Shown here: positions 1 to 5,764 of the stretch, piece by piece
Numbering within the stretch: the first letter of the stretch is position 1
Layout of the letters: each line of letters opens with the position of its first letter
Origin: Bin87 sp964502995
GTDB lineage: Bacteria > Chloroflexota > Dehalococcoidia > Lucifugimonadales > UBA3495
Direction of reading: 5' to 3'
DNA: 8,585 nt
Assembly (NCBI GenBank): GCA_964502995.1
Contig: CAZCZB010000115.1
Coordinates: 1-8,585 of the forward strand
Translations under genes and position numbers: made by a program
Notes under the pieces: generated by a model
The model's database searches: none
Seen by the model: the letters and a program-made list of their open reading frames with translations, nothing else
Told to the model about the DNA's origin: nothing

Positions 1-1134
1 AGCCACGAAGTTGATGCGGGCCAACAGCGCGCCGGAGTTGATCCACTCCAGTCCGGTGTGCCAGCCTTCCACCGACGGCGGGTCCAGGATGGACTGGCCC
101 ATGTAGGTGGGCTCTTTGCCGATGTTCAGCACGCCGGGGTCCGGGTTCTCGAAGAGGCCGACCATCCGCAGGGTGCCGGCGACCACTTCGGCCGGGCTCT
201 TGATCTTCTGGAAGCGGGCGTCCTTGAACCACTGCGACAGGAACATGTGGCGCAGAACGGCCTTCACCTCGAAGCCGGATTCCTCGAACACCTGGCACAT
301 TTCGTCCAGGGCGTCCTCGTCACGGGCCGGCTCGATGGTCCACGCGGGAACCTGGGGCTCGTCGGCGACGAAGAAGTTGTAGAGGTGGCGGCAGATGAAG
401 CGGGAGGTTGCCGGCTCTTCGAGGATGATGTCGATGATGTCCTCGCCGTTGAAGTTGCCGGTGCGGCCCAGGAAGGTCTTTTCGCCGAAGTCGTGGTCTT
501 CCTCGCGATATTCGAACTTCCAGGGATAGCGTCCGTAGGGAGCGCGCGGCAGCTTGGCCTGAATGGTCCAGCCGGTGAATGCGCGCGAGCACTCGCGGAC
601 GTCAACCTCGGTGTAGTTGGAAACGCCCATGGAGAAGAGTTCCAGAAGCTCGCGGCCCCAGTTCTCGTTCACGGCGTCCCGATGGTTTTCGTTGTTGTCC
701 AGCCAGAAAATCATGGCCGGGTTCTTGGACAGTTCAATCAGAATGTCCCGGTAGTTGCCCATGCCCTGCTCGCGGAGCATGTCGATCTGCTCAAGCAACT
801 GGTCGCAGTTGTCGACCTTGGAGTTGCCGGTGGCAAATACGTGGTGCCAGAACAGGGTCATCTTCTCTTCGAGCGGGCGGTCGCTGGATACCATGTTGTA
901 CATCCAGTTGGCCTGTCCCGAGAAGGGAACGCCGCCGGGGAGCAAGAAGCTGGGGTGATACCGCAGCAACAGGGCCATCTTGCCGCCTTCGTTTTCCACG
1001 GGCGGGTTCAGCAGCTCTTCCACGGTGGCTTCGTAGCCCTGGGCAACGCAGCGCTCCAACTCTGCGCGGTTGGCGCCGAAACCGGCACGCCGCATCAGGT
1101 GGGCCATCAATGCCAGGTCATCTTTGTGTGACAT
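1..1134 (-). CDS. DUF1800 family protein, N-terminal 378 residues (runs off the window)
   Basis: The frame is open from the ATG at 1134 to base 1, so the C-terminus is outside the window. The translation has hallmarks of the DUF1800 family: HLMRRAGFGA near residue 12, LFWHHVFATGNSKV near 94, NPAMIFWLDNN near 138, NENWGRELLELFSMG at 156-170, RAFTGW near 184 and DPPSVEGWHTG near 351. The start is supported by an AAGGAGG-like ribosome site (complement of 1141-1150) about 7 bases upstream. DUF1800 has no settled biochemical role. In many genomes it sits beside a DUF1501 gene, which here would lie beyond the left edge. No signal peptide is visible at this start. It is read from its own promoter at 1216-1244 and is not obviously an operon partner of the LRR gene upstream. 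Family call is firm; function is unknown. Confidence 0.9.
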   Translation of the reverse strand, partial: MSHKDDLALMAHLMRRAGFGANRAELERCVAQGYEATVEELLNPPVENEGGKMALLLRYHPSFLLPGGVPFSGQANWMYNMVSSDRPLEEKMTLFWHHVFATGNSKVDNCDQLLEQIDMLREQGMGNYRDILIELSKNPAMIFWLDNNENHRDAVNENWGRELLELFSMGVSNYTEVDVRECSRAFTGWTIQAKLPRAPYGRYPWKFEYREEDHDFGEKTFLGRTGNFNGEDIIDIILEEPATSRFICRHLYNFFVADEPQVPAWTIEPARDEDALDEMCQVFEESGFEVKAVLRHMFLSQWFKDARFQKIKSPAEVVAGTLRMVGLFENPDPGVLNIGKEPTYMGQSILDPPSVEGWHTGLEWINSGALLARINFVA

Positions 1135-1215
1135 CCTGTGCCTCCTTCCTTCAATTTTAGTTTTGCTTTGACCGGAAACGGGCACAATCGACCGCCCGGC
1201 CTCGGGTTTGTGGGT

Positions 1216-1244
1216 AGTTTAAGTTACGCGCAACCGCGTGTCAA
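1216..1244 (-). promoter_or_regulatory. Sigma70-type promoter for the DUF1800 gene
   Basis: On the minus strand there is a perfect TTGACA -35 box (1244-1239), a 17-base spacer and a TAAACT -10 box (1221-1216, 4 of 6 matches). Transcription should start near 1209, giving a leader of about 75 bases before the ATG at 1134. The spacer holds an inverted repeat, ACGCG-CAAC-CGCGT (1226-1239), which touches the -35 box and could be a repressor site. A-rich and T-rich sequence lies upstream. Boxes are seen directly; activity is inferred. Confidence 0.6.
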
Positions 1245-1284
1245 CCAAAAATCGGCCTTTGGCTCAAAATTGATAATGGTTATA

Positions 1285-1299
1285 AACTGGTAACCAGTT
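1285..1299. repeat. 15-bp palindrome between the LRR and DUF1800 genes
   Basis: AACTGGT-A-ACCAGTT is a perfect inverted repeat with 7-base arms around one base. It lies 15 bases past the LRR stop codon and about 40 bases upstream of the DUF1800 -35 box. As RNA it could fold as a 6-bp stem with a TAA loop, but it lacks a clean T tract on either strand, so it is a poor classical terminator. A regulator site for the DUF1800 promoter is the alternative. Confidence 0.4.
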
Positions 1300-1313
1300 G
1301 CAATCGACGGGTC

Positions 1314-3149
1314 CTAGTTCCCGCTGGACACTGTCGTCTGGCAAACATCCAGCCCCAGGTCATCCAGGTCGTTTTGGTCCACCTCCAACAGGGCCGGAGG
1401 GATACAGCCCGTCAGCGCGTTTCCGGTGGCGTAAAAGATCCTCAACTCGCTCAAATTTGCCAGCTCCGGCGGGATTGCTCCGGTCAGTTGGTTGTTGTCC
1501 ACGTGCAACTGTTCCAAATTAAACAGATTGCCGAGTTCGCGCGGTATGGATCCGCTGAATCCGTTGTTGTCCAGGTGGAGTTCTTCCAGGTTTTCCAACC
1601 GCCCGAATTCGGGCGGAATCGGCCCGTTCATCCGGTTGCGGTTGAAGTCCAATATCCTTAGTTCGGCCAAATCTCCCCACTGCGCGGGTATCGCTCCTTC
1701 GAGGTCATTCTCTCGCAGATACAGCCTCCGAAGTTGACCGAGATTGCCCAACTCGGTTGGCACCCGGCCGCTCAACCGGTTGCTGTTCAGTTCCAGATAC
1801 TTCAGCCGGGGCAAATTGCCCAGTTCCGGCGGAATTTCCCCTTCCAGCCGGTTTCTGGCAAGGTCCAGGAATATCAAGCTGGAAAGACCGCCGAATTCCG
1901 CGGGGATGTTCCCGGTGAACCGGTTGTCGTTGAGCGCCAGAGAGCTTAGTTTTGAGAGACTGCCCAGCTCGACAGGTATCTGACCGGTCAACTTGTTCCC
2001 GCGCAGGAAGAGCCACCGCAAGTTCGCGATCTGGCCCAGCCCCGGCGGTATTTCTCCAATGAGTTCGTTGTCATGCAGGAGCAGGCCTCTCAGGTTGGCA
2101 AGATTGCCCAACTCGGATGGAATTTCACCGGTAAGTTCATTGCTGTGGATCCCCAGGTAGCTCAGCCTGGACAGGTTTCCCAACTCAGGGGGAATTTGCC
2201 CGGTGAATTTGTTGTCGCTGAGCCACAGGGCGCCGAGATTGGCGATGTCGCCCAATTCGGCCGGTATTGTGCCGGTGAGTTCGTTGTCATCAAGGTCGAT
2301 GGTCCTCAGGTTGGACAGGCCGTTTATCTCCGGTGGTATCTCCCCGGTCAGTTCGTTGTTCCACAACTCCAGATCGGTAAGATTGCTGAGATTGCCCAAC
2401 TCGGGCGGAATCGAGCCACTGAATTCGTTGTGATCGAACGACAGGACCGTCAGGTTGGTGAGGTTGCCCAGTTCGGGAGGGAGCACGCCGACAAGGTCGT
2501 TTCCGTCAAGGTCCAGTGTGTCCAGGTGGAGCAGATCACCAATCTCAGGCGGCAACACTCCACGGAGCCCGTTGTTGTCGAGGTAAAGTACCACCACGCA
2601 ACCCTTGGTGTCGGTGGACACTCCGAACCAGGTGCCCACCGGATCGCCGCTGAGCCAGTTGACATTGTTCCTCCACCTCGGTCCGTTGGTCGAGTTGTAC
2701 AAAGCGGTCAACGCCTCTCGTTCACCGGGACAGCCGACCAACGTCACCGGCGCCGTCCACCGCGACCAGGAATACTCTCCGTATCGCCCGGTGCTCGCCC
2801 CCACCCTGAACGCGTATTTCTCCCCCGGGGTCAGGTCTTGCGCGGTGTAGGAGGATTGCCCGGTATTGGGCACGCTCTTGTACGTGATGGAATCCCGCCA
2901 GTTGCGGCCGGCCTCATTGTCGGCTTGATAGTCCGAGTAGGCAATCCATCCAATATGGTAAAAGGCGGCCAGTTCAACCGGTTCCCAGGAAACAATCACC
3001 TCCCTGGGGTTCTCCCCGAGGACTGCCTCCGGATTCTCCGGCGCTGCGAGTTCACCTTGGGCAGAGACCGGCGGGGCGGTGGCTACCACCGCGGTCACAA
3101 GCACGACAAGGCACAATGATGCAAAAATGGCTGAAAATTTTGTGAACAT
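1314..3149 (-). CDS. Exported fibronectin-III / leucine-rich-repeat protein
   Basis: This 611-residue protein starts with a signal peptide: a Lys near the N-terminus, a hydrophobic stretch over residues 9-24 and a probable cleavage after PPVSA at 26-30. Residues about 35-138 look like a fibronectin type III domain (VIVSWEPV, then YTAQDLTPGEKYAFRVGA). A cap region follows (ALTALYNSTNGPRW, NWLSGDPVGTWFGV). Then come 17 plant-type LRR units, residues 188-595. The tail has no anchor or sorting motif. The mature protein has four cysteines, at 140, 184, 582 and 603, placed as if to close the two ends of the LRR solenoid by disulfides. It is likely secreted and may bind protein or polysaccharide; the ligand is unknown. 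Such proteins are frequent in Chloroflexota. The ribosome site is GAAGAGGA, about 7 bases from the ATG. A TTGACT box (complement of 3195-3200) lies upstream but has only a poor -10 partner, so it may be co-transcribed with the Rieske gene 82 bp away. Confidence 0.9.
   Translation of the reverse strand: MFTKFSAIFASLCLVVLVTAVVATAPPVSAQGELAAPENPEAVLGENPREVIVSWEPVELAAFYHIGWIAYSDYQADNEAGRNWRDSITYKSVPNTGQSSYTAQDLTPGEKYAFRVGASTGRYGEYSWSRWTAPVTLVGCPGEREALTALYNSTNGPRWRNNVNWLSGDPVGTWFGVSTDTKGCVVVLYLDNNGLRGVLPPEIGDLLHLDTLDLDGNDLVGVLPPELGNLTNLTVLSFDHNEFSGSIPPELGNLSNLTDLELWNNELTGEIPPEINGLSNLRTIDLDDNELTGTIPAELGDIANLGALWLSDNKFTGQIPPELGNLSRLSYLGIHSNELTGEIPSELGNLANLRGLLLHDNELIGEIPPGLGQIANLRWLFLRGNKLTGQIPVELGSLSKLSSLALNDNRFTGNIPAEFGGLSSLIFLDLARNRLEGEIPPELGNLPRLKYLELNSNRLSGRVPTELGNLGQLRRLYLRENDLEGAIPAQWGDLAELRILDFNRNRMNGPIPPEFGRLENLEELHLDNNGFSGSIPRELGNLFNLEQLHVDNNQLTGAIPPELANLSELRIFYATGNALTGCIPPALLEVDQNDLDDLGLDVCQTTVSSGN
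1365..2588 (-). repeat. Seventeen tandem 72-bp units coding 24-residue LRRs
   Basis: Residues 188-595 divide into exactly 17 units of 24 residues with no insertion or deletion. The consensus is LxLxxNxLxGxIPxELGNLxNL, the plant-type (extracellular) LRR class. The last unit (FYATGNALTGCIPPALLEVD) has lost the usual ending and leads into the C-terminal cap with Cys582 and Cys603. At DNA level the units are diverged, so this is an old array and not a fresh duplication. Confidence 0.88.
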
Positions 3150-3207
3150 CCGCGATCCTCTTCAAAATACATACGAACGGGCCGATCAGTTATGAGTCAA
3201 TCGGCGA

Positions 3208-3217
3208 CCGCCGGCGG
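3208..3217. repeat. 10-bp GC palindrome downstream of the Rieske gene
   Basis: CCGCCGGCGG is self-complementary and lies about 15 bases after the Rieske stop, in the 82-bp gap before the LRR start. There is no following T run, so it does not look like an intrinsic terminator. In GC-rich DNA a site of this size can occur by chance. Confidence 0.2.
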
Positions 3218-3231
3218 GTGAACTACCCTGC

Positions 3232-3666
3232 TTACTTCGGCACCGCCCAGGCCGGCGGCGGGGCGTGCGTAATCGCCGGGTCGTCGTCCGCGGGTATCTG
3301 GGCGATCAGACGGCCGTTTTCCACCTTCACGTCGTGGTAGAAAAGCTGCGCGCGCGGCCCGTTTACGCAAACGCCCTGGGTTTCCTCGAACCGCCAGCCG
3401 TGGTCGGGACACAAAAAGCTCTTGTCCCATTTGACCACCCGGCCGAACGCGTGAGGGCACACCATGGACATCAGGCGGAACTGCCCGTCCCGGCCCTTGG
3501 CCAACCAGTATTCCTCACCATTTTCCAGCCTCACCCGCGCCGGCAGTTCCTGGAAACTCGCCGCCGCGCCGATGTCCACCTTGCGAGCCGGGGCCATCTT
3601 GTTCTGGCCGATGTCCGCAGGGTCGGTCACCATGCGCCGCCGACGGTGGTAAATGTTTTCGCTCAT
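3232..3666 (-). CDS. Small Rieske [2Fe-2S] protein
   Basis: The 144-residue product has both cluster-binding motifs of a Rieske domain: CPHAFG (Cys70, His72) and CPDHGWRF (Cys86, His89), with the typical glycine/aromatic surroundings. The two His and two Cys would hold a [2Fe-2S] cluster for electron transfer. The protein is a single domain, with no catalytic domain of a ring-hydroxylating oxygenase, no transmembrane segment and no clear Tat signal, so it may be a cytoplasmic ferredoxin-type component. The spacing between His72 and Cys86 is 13 residues, shorter than the 15-17 usual in well-known Rieske proteins. The N-terminal 30 residues are basic and unassigned; the C-terminus is proline-rich. 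The start is backed by CAGGAG about 8 bases upstream. It follows the 101-residue gene by 39 bp on the same strand and is probably in its operon. The redox partner is not visible here. Confidence 0.85.
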   Translation of the reverse strand: MSENIYHRRRRMVTDPADIGQNKMAPARKVDIGAAASFQELPARVRLENGEEYWLAKGRDGQFRLMSMVCPHAFGRVVKWDKSFLCPDHGWRFEETQGVCVNGPRAQLFYHDVKVENGRLIAQIPADDDPAITHAPPPAWAVPK

Positions 3667-3689
3667 TGCGCGTCTCCTGTTGCGGTGGG

Positions 3690-3713
3690 CGTCAGTCGGT
3701 GGTCGTCAGTCGG
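3690..3713. repeat. Short direct repeat at the end of the 101-residue gene
   Basis: CGTCAGTCGG occurs at 3690-3699 and again at 3704-3713, a 14-base offset. The right copy holds the stop codon of the minus-strand gene ending at 3706, so the left copy looks like a small duplication just past that stop. Probably slippage with no function. Confidence 0.5.
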
Positions 3714-4011
3714 CGGGCAATCCGCCGAAGGCCGCCTCCATGGTGATTATGGGGAATATATCGGTGCGGTTCCAGGTGGCCAGGCCCATGTCAATCACCG
3801 CGTCATCTACGGCGTGGGCATCCGGACCATCCAGAATGATCCAGGTCTGGTGAGACGACTTGCCGACCCAACCGCCTCTGTACTCACAACCACGGCTGGC
3901 CAGAGTGTCGTGCAGTTCGGCCGACATGCGCAGCACGCGATCCCTCACACCCAGGTCGACGCCGGGGCAGCGTTCCGGGGCGTGTTCCAGCGATACCATA
4001 TACAGGCCCAT
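3706..4011 (-). CDS. Small protein of unknown function, likely ferredoxin-like alpha/beta fold
   Basis: The product has 101 residues. The pattern reads as strand (LYMVSLEHAP, 3-12), helix (about 22-41), strand pair (YRGGWVG at 44-50, QTWIILDGPDA at 55-65), helix (66-76) and strand (DIFPIITME, 84-92). This resembles the small dimeric alpha+beta barrel proteins such as the DUF3303 or EthD-like groups, but I cannot assign a family by eye. No signal peptide or membrane segment is seen. An excellent ribosome site, AGGAGG, lies 9 bases before the ATG. It starts 24 bp after the stop of the cobalamin-binding-type gene, so the two are almost certainly co-transcribed. Cys15 and Cys42 are the only cysteines. 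The gene is well supported by its ribosome site and spacing; its function is open. Confidence 0.75.
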   Translation of the reverse strand: MGLYMVSLEHAPERCPGVDLGVRDRVLRMSAELHDTLASRGCEYRGGWVGKSSHQTWIILDGPDAHAVDDAVIDMGLATWNRTDIFPIITMEAAFGGLPAD

Positions 4012-4035
4012 CGGCGCGTTCCTCCTGATGACGGG

Positions 4036-4971
4036 TTACCGGACGGTGGCCGGCTGAGTGGGTGAGGCGAGCCGGAATATCCCCGGCCGCGTCAACCCGT
4101 CGAATAGTTCCGGGCGCATGGCTTCGGCCAACCCTTCCAGCACGTCGATCACGCGGGGTCCATGCCGGCTTGGGATCTGTCCGTCGAACAGATACACCCG
4201 TCCCTCGCGGACCGCGTTCAACCGGTTCCATTCCGGCCGTTCGGACAACCGCGCCGTCTCAAGGATGGTCCGGTCCATGTTGAACGCACAGGGCATGACC
4301 ATCACGTAGTCGGGTTGATAGGCCAGCACTTCGTCCCAACCCACTTCACGAGACTTGCCCCACTTTTCGGCCAGTCCCTCCTCGCCGCCGGCTATTTCGA
4401 CCAGTTCCGGCGTCCATTGCCCGGTGTTGCGGAGGGGTTCCAGCCAGTCGATGCAGAACACCGTGGGACGGTTCCCGTCCGAAATCCGGCTGGCCACATA
4501 TTCAGCGCGGCCGCGCAGTTGGTCCAGAAGCGAAGTCGCGCGTTCGGACACTCCGGCGGCGTCGCCGATGCGCCGAATGTTATGGAATATGTCGTCCAGA
4601 CCGGCGGGCCTGATGCTCAGGATTTCAGGGGTGTAGTCCAGGGACTTCGCGGCAGTCTCAAAAACCGAGCCGGCGCCCACGGCGCAAACTTCGCACAACT
4701 CCTGAGTCAGGATGAGGTCGGGCCGCAGTTGTCGCAGCAGGTCGCCGTCAATGATGTACAGCGGGTTGCCGGAAGCGCGGGCCTGCTGGATGATGGCGTC
4801 GATTTCAGCGCTGGAAAGGTGGGACTTGCTGCGAATGCTGCGACTCACCACCGGCAGACCCTTGGCCTCAGCCGGGTGGTCGCACATGTGCGAGACTCCA
4901 ACAAGCGAGTCTCCCAAACCCAGTGCGAACACGATCTCGGTGGCGCTTGGCAGCAACGATACGATACGCAT
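4036..4971 (-). CDS. Cobalamin-binding-type (BtuF/TroA-fold) protein without signal peptide
   Basis: This protein of 311 residues (from ATG 4971) begins MRIVSLLPSATEIVFALG, the classic start of BtuF-like periplasmic-binding-fold proteins. It continues with VGVSHMCDHP near 25, LRPDLILTQELCEVCAV near 82, WLEPLRNTGQWTPELVEIAGG near 176 and GRVYLFDGQIPSRHGPRVID near 257. These fit the group annotated as cobalamin-binding proteins (COG0614), whose members often lack a signal peptide, as here. No permease or ATPase gene is adjacent, so transport is not shown; a cytoplasmic corrinoid or iron-complex binding role is possible. The frame stays open far upstream to 5400, but that part is antisense to the Uma2 gene. 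An ATG at 4980 is possible, but neither start has a ribosome site, and the promoter at 4979-5007 should start RNA near 4972, favouring a leaderless start at 4971. The 101-residue and Rieske genes follow at once. Confidence 0.82.
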   Translation of the reverse strand: MRIVSLLPSATEIVFALGLGDSLVGVSHMCDHPAEAKGLPVVSRSIRSKSHLSSAEIDAIIQQARASGNPLYIIDGDLLRQLRPDLILTQELCEVCAVGAGSVFETAAKSLDYTPEILSIRPAGLDDIFHNIRRIGDAAGVSERATSLLDQLRGRAEYVASRISDGNRPTVFCIDWLEPLRNTGQWTPELVEIAGGEEGLAEKWGKSREVGWDEVLAYQPDYVMVMPCAFNMDRTILETARLSERPEWNRLNAVREGRVYLFDGQIPSRHGPRVIDVLEGLAEAMRPELFDGLTRPGIFRLASPTQPATVR

Positions 4972-4978
4972 GGTCGGC

Positions 4979-5007
4979 ATTTTAGGCCCATTCACCACCA
5001 ATGGCAA
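4979..5007 (-). promoter_or_regulatory. Promoter of the cobalamin-binding-type operon, probably giving leaderless RNA
   Basis: On the minus strand TTGCCA (5007-5002, 5 of 6 matches) is followed by a 17-base spacer and TAAAAT (4984-4979, 5 of 6). The expected start point, about 7 bases past the -10 box, falls at 4972, directly against the ATG at 4971. This agrees with the absence of a ribosome site and with the family's usual first residues. It overlaps the -35 region of the divergent plus-strand promoter. Confidence 0.6.
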
Positions 5008-5028
5008 ACCGCGCCGCAATGGTATGAT
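5001..5028 (+). promoter_or_regulatory. Divergent promoter for the Uma2-folD-queA cluster
   Basis: TATGAT (5023-5028, 5 of 6) is preceded by TGG, giving an extended -10 form (TGnTATGAT). A partial -35 box ATGGCA (5001-5006, 4 of 6) lies 16 bases upstream. RNA should start near 5035, about 40 bases before the ATG at 5074. Because the -35 box shares bases 5002-5006 with the minus-strand -35 box, polymerase should not occupy both at once. Confidence 0.5.
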
Positions 5029-5046
5029 AGCCTGATACTTCAGGCT
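5029..5046. repeat. Inverted repeat at the start of the plus-strand transcript
   Basis: AGCCTGA-TACT-TCAGGCT is a perfect 7-bp stem with a 4-base loop, directly after the TATGAT box and spanning the expected start point. It could be an operator for a repressor or a 5' RNA hairpin protecting the message. It ends 10 bases before the GGAGGA ribosome site (5057-5062), which stays free. Confidence 0.45.
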
Positions 5047-5073
5047 TGCGCCCCACGGAGGACGCCCAGCAGC

Positions 5074-5751
5074 ATGACGACTACAGCGAAACCGGTCATC
5101 GACTCCGTCGCCAATCCGCCGGAGGAGAGCAGCGTTGTTGCCGAGCCCAACGGGACCATCCGCCTCAAGCTGGCCCCCCTGGGTATCGATCACCAAGCCG
5201 ACGACTTCCCCGTTCGGTTCATCGAGTTCTGCGAACAGAATGACCTCTACAACATGGAAGTCAACGCTCAAGGAGAACTGCTGATACTGCCCATGACTGG
5301 ATTCCGCGGCAACCGACACGAGTACCATTTGGCCGGGTTTCTTTTTAATTGGCAAGTTGCCAACGGAGGGATCGGAGCATCCCAAACCAGCCGTTTCCAT
5401 CTACCGTCCGGCGACATCCGTGGGCCTGACGCCGCCTGGCTGACCCGAGAGCATTACGACGCCCAAACCTCGCTGCAGCAGGAAACCGTAATCGAAGGCG
5501 CCCCCGCCTTCGTCGTCGAGATCCGCTCACGAACCGACGACCTGCCTCCTTTGGAAAGAAAGATGACCCTCTGGATGGAAAGCGGAACACTCCTGGGCTG
5601 GCTGATCGACACCCGCAACCGCCAGGTCCTGATCTACCGCGCCGGCCAGGACGAGCCTGAGACACTGGACGATCCCGAGTTCCTGGACGGCGAGGAAGTT
5701 CTGCCCGGTTTCGCGTTTCCGGTACGTCAGTACGTCTTCGACCTCGAATAG
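5074..5751 (+). CDS. Uma2 family (DUF820) endonuclease-like protein
   Basis: The 225-residue product fits the Uma2 family, a PD-(D/E)xK nuclease-fold group of unknown biological role that is multi-copy in cyanobacteria and Chloroflexota. The core is visible: RGPDAAWL (Asp119) and, after about 30 residues, PAFVVEIRSRTDD (Glu149). Then come KMTLWMESGTLLGWLIDT (163-180) and a closing strand, VLIYRAGQDE. The first 40 residues are a variable N-terminal arm. The start at 5074 is preceded by GGAGGA at 5057-5062, a slightly long 11-base spacing. The same frame is open back to 4162, but that stretch is antisense to the cobalamin-binding-type gene and is not coding. folD starts 13 bp after its stop. 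No target or partner can be told from the sequence. Confidence 0.8.
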   Translation: MTTTAKPVIDSVANPPEESSVVAEPNGTIRLKLAPLGIDHQADDFPVRFIEFCEQNDLYNMEVNAQGELLILPMTGFRGNRHEYHLAGFLFNWQVANGGIGASQTSRFHLPSGDIRGPDAAWLTREHYDAQTSLQQETVIEGAPAFVVEIRSRTDDLPPLERKMTLWMESGTLLGWLIDTRNRQVLIYRAGQDEPETLDDPEFLDGEEVLPGFAFPVRQYVFDLE

Positions 5752-5764
5752 CAAGTGTTGCGTG

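Noticed and set aside
58..1131. Long plus-strand frame of 357 codons
   Set aside because: It is antisense to the DUF1800 gene, whose protein has clear family motifs; the plus-strand translation has none and mirrors high-GC codon bias.
1285..1299. Palindrome as a rho-independent terminator of the LRR gene
   Set aside because: The stem is only 6 bp with a 3-base loop and the minus strand lacks a continuous T run after it, so it is listed only as a palindrome.
2073..3119. Plus-strand frame of 348 codons with a repetitive product
   Set aside because: It is the antisense shadow of the LRR units; its repetitiveness comes from the 72-bp periodicity of the real gene.
4162..5073. N-terminal extension of the Uma2 protein back to 4162
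   Set aside because: It is antisense to the cobalamin-binding-type gene; the start at 5074 has a ribosome site and gives the normal family length.
4972..5400. N-terminal extension of the cobalamin-binding-type protein up to an ATG at 5400
   Set aside because: This part is antisense to the Uma2 gene, passes through the divergent promoter region, and the family starts at MRIVSLLPSATE.
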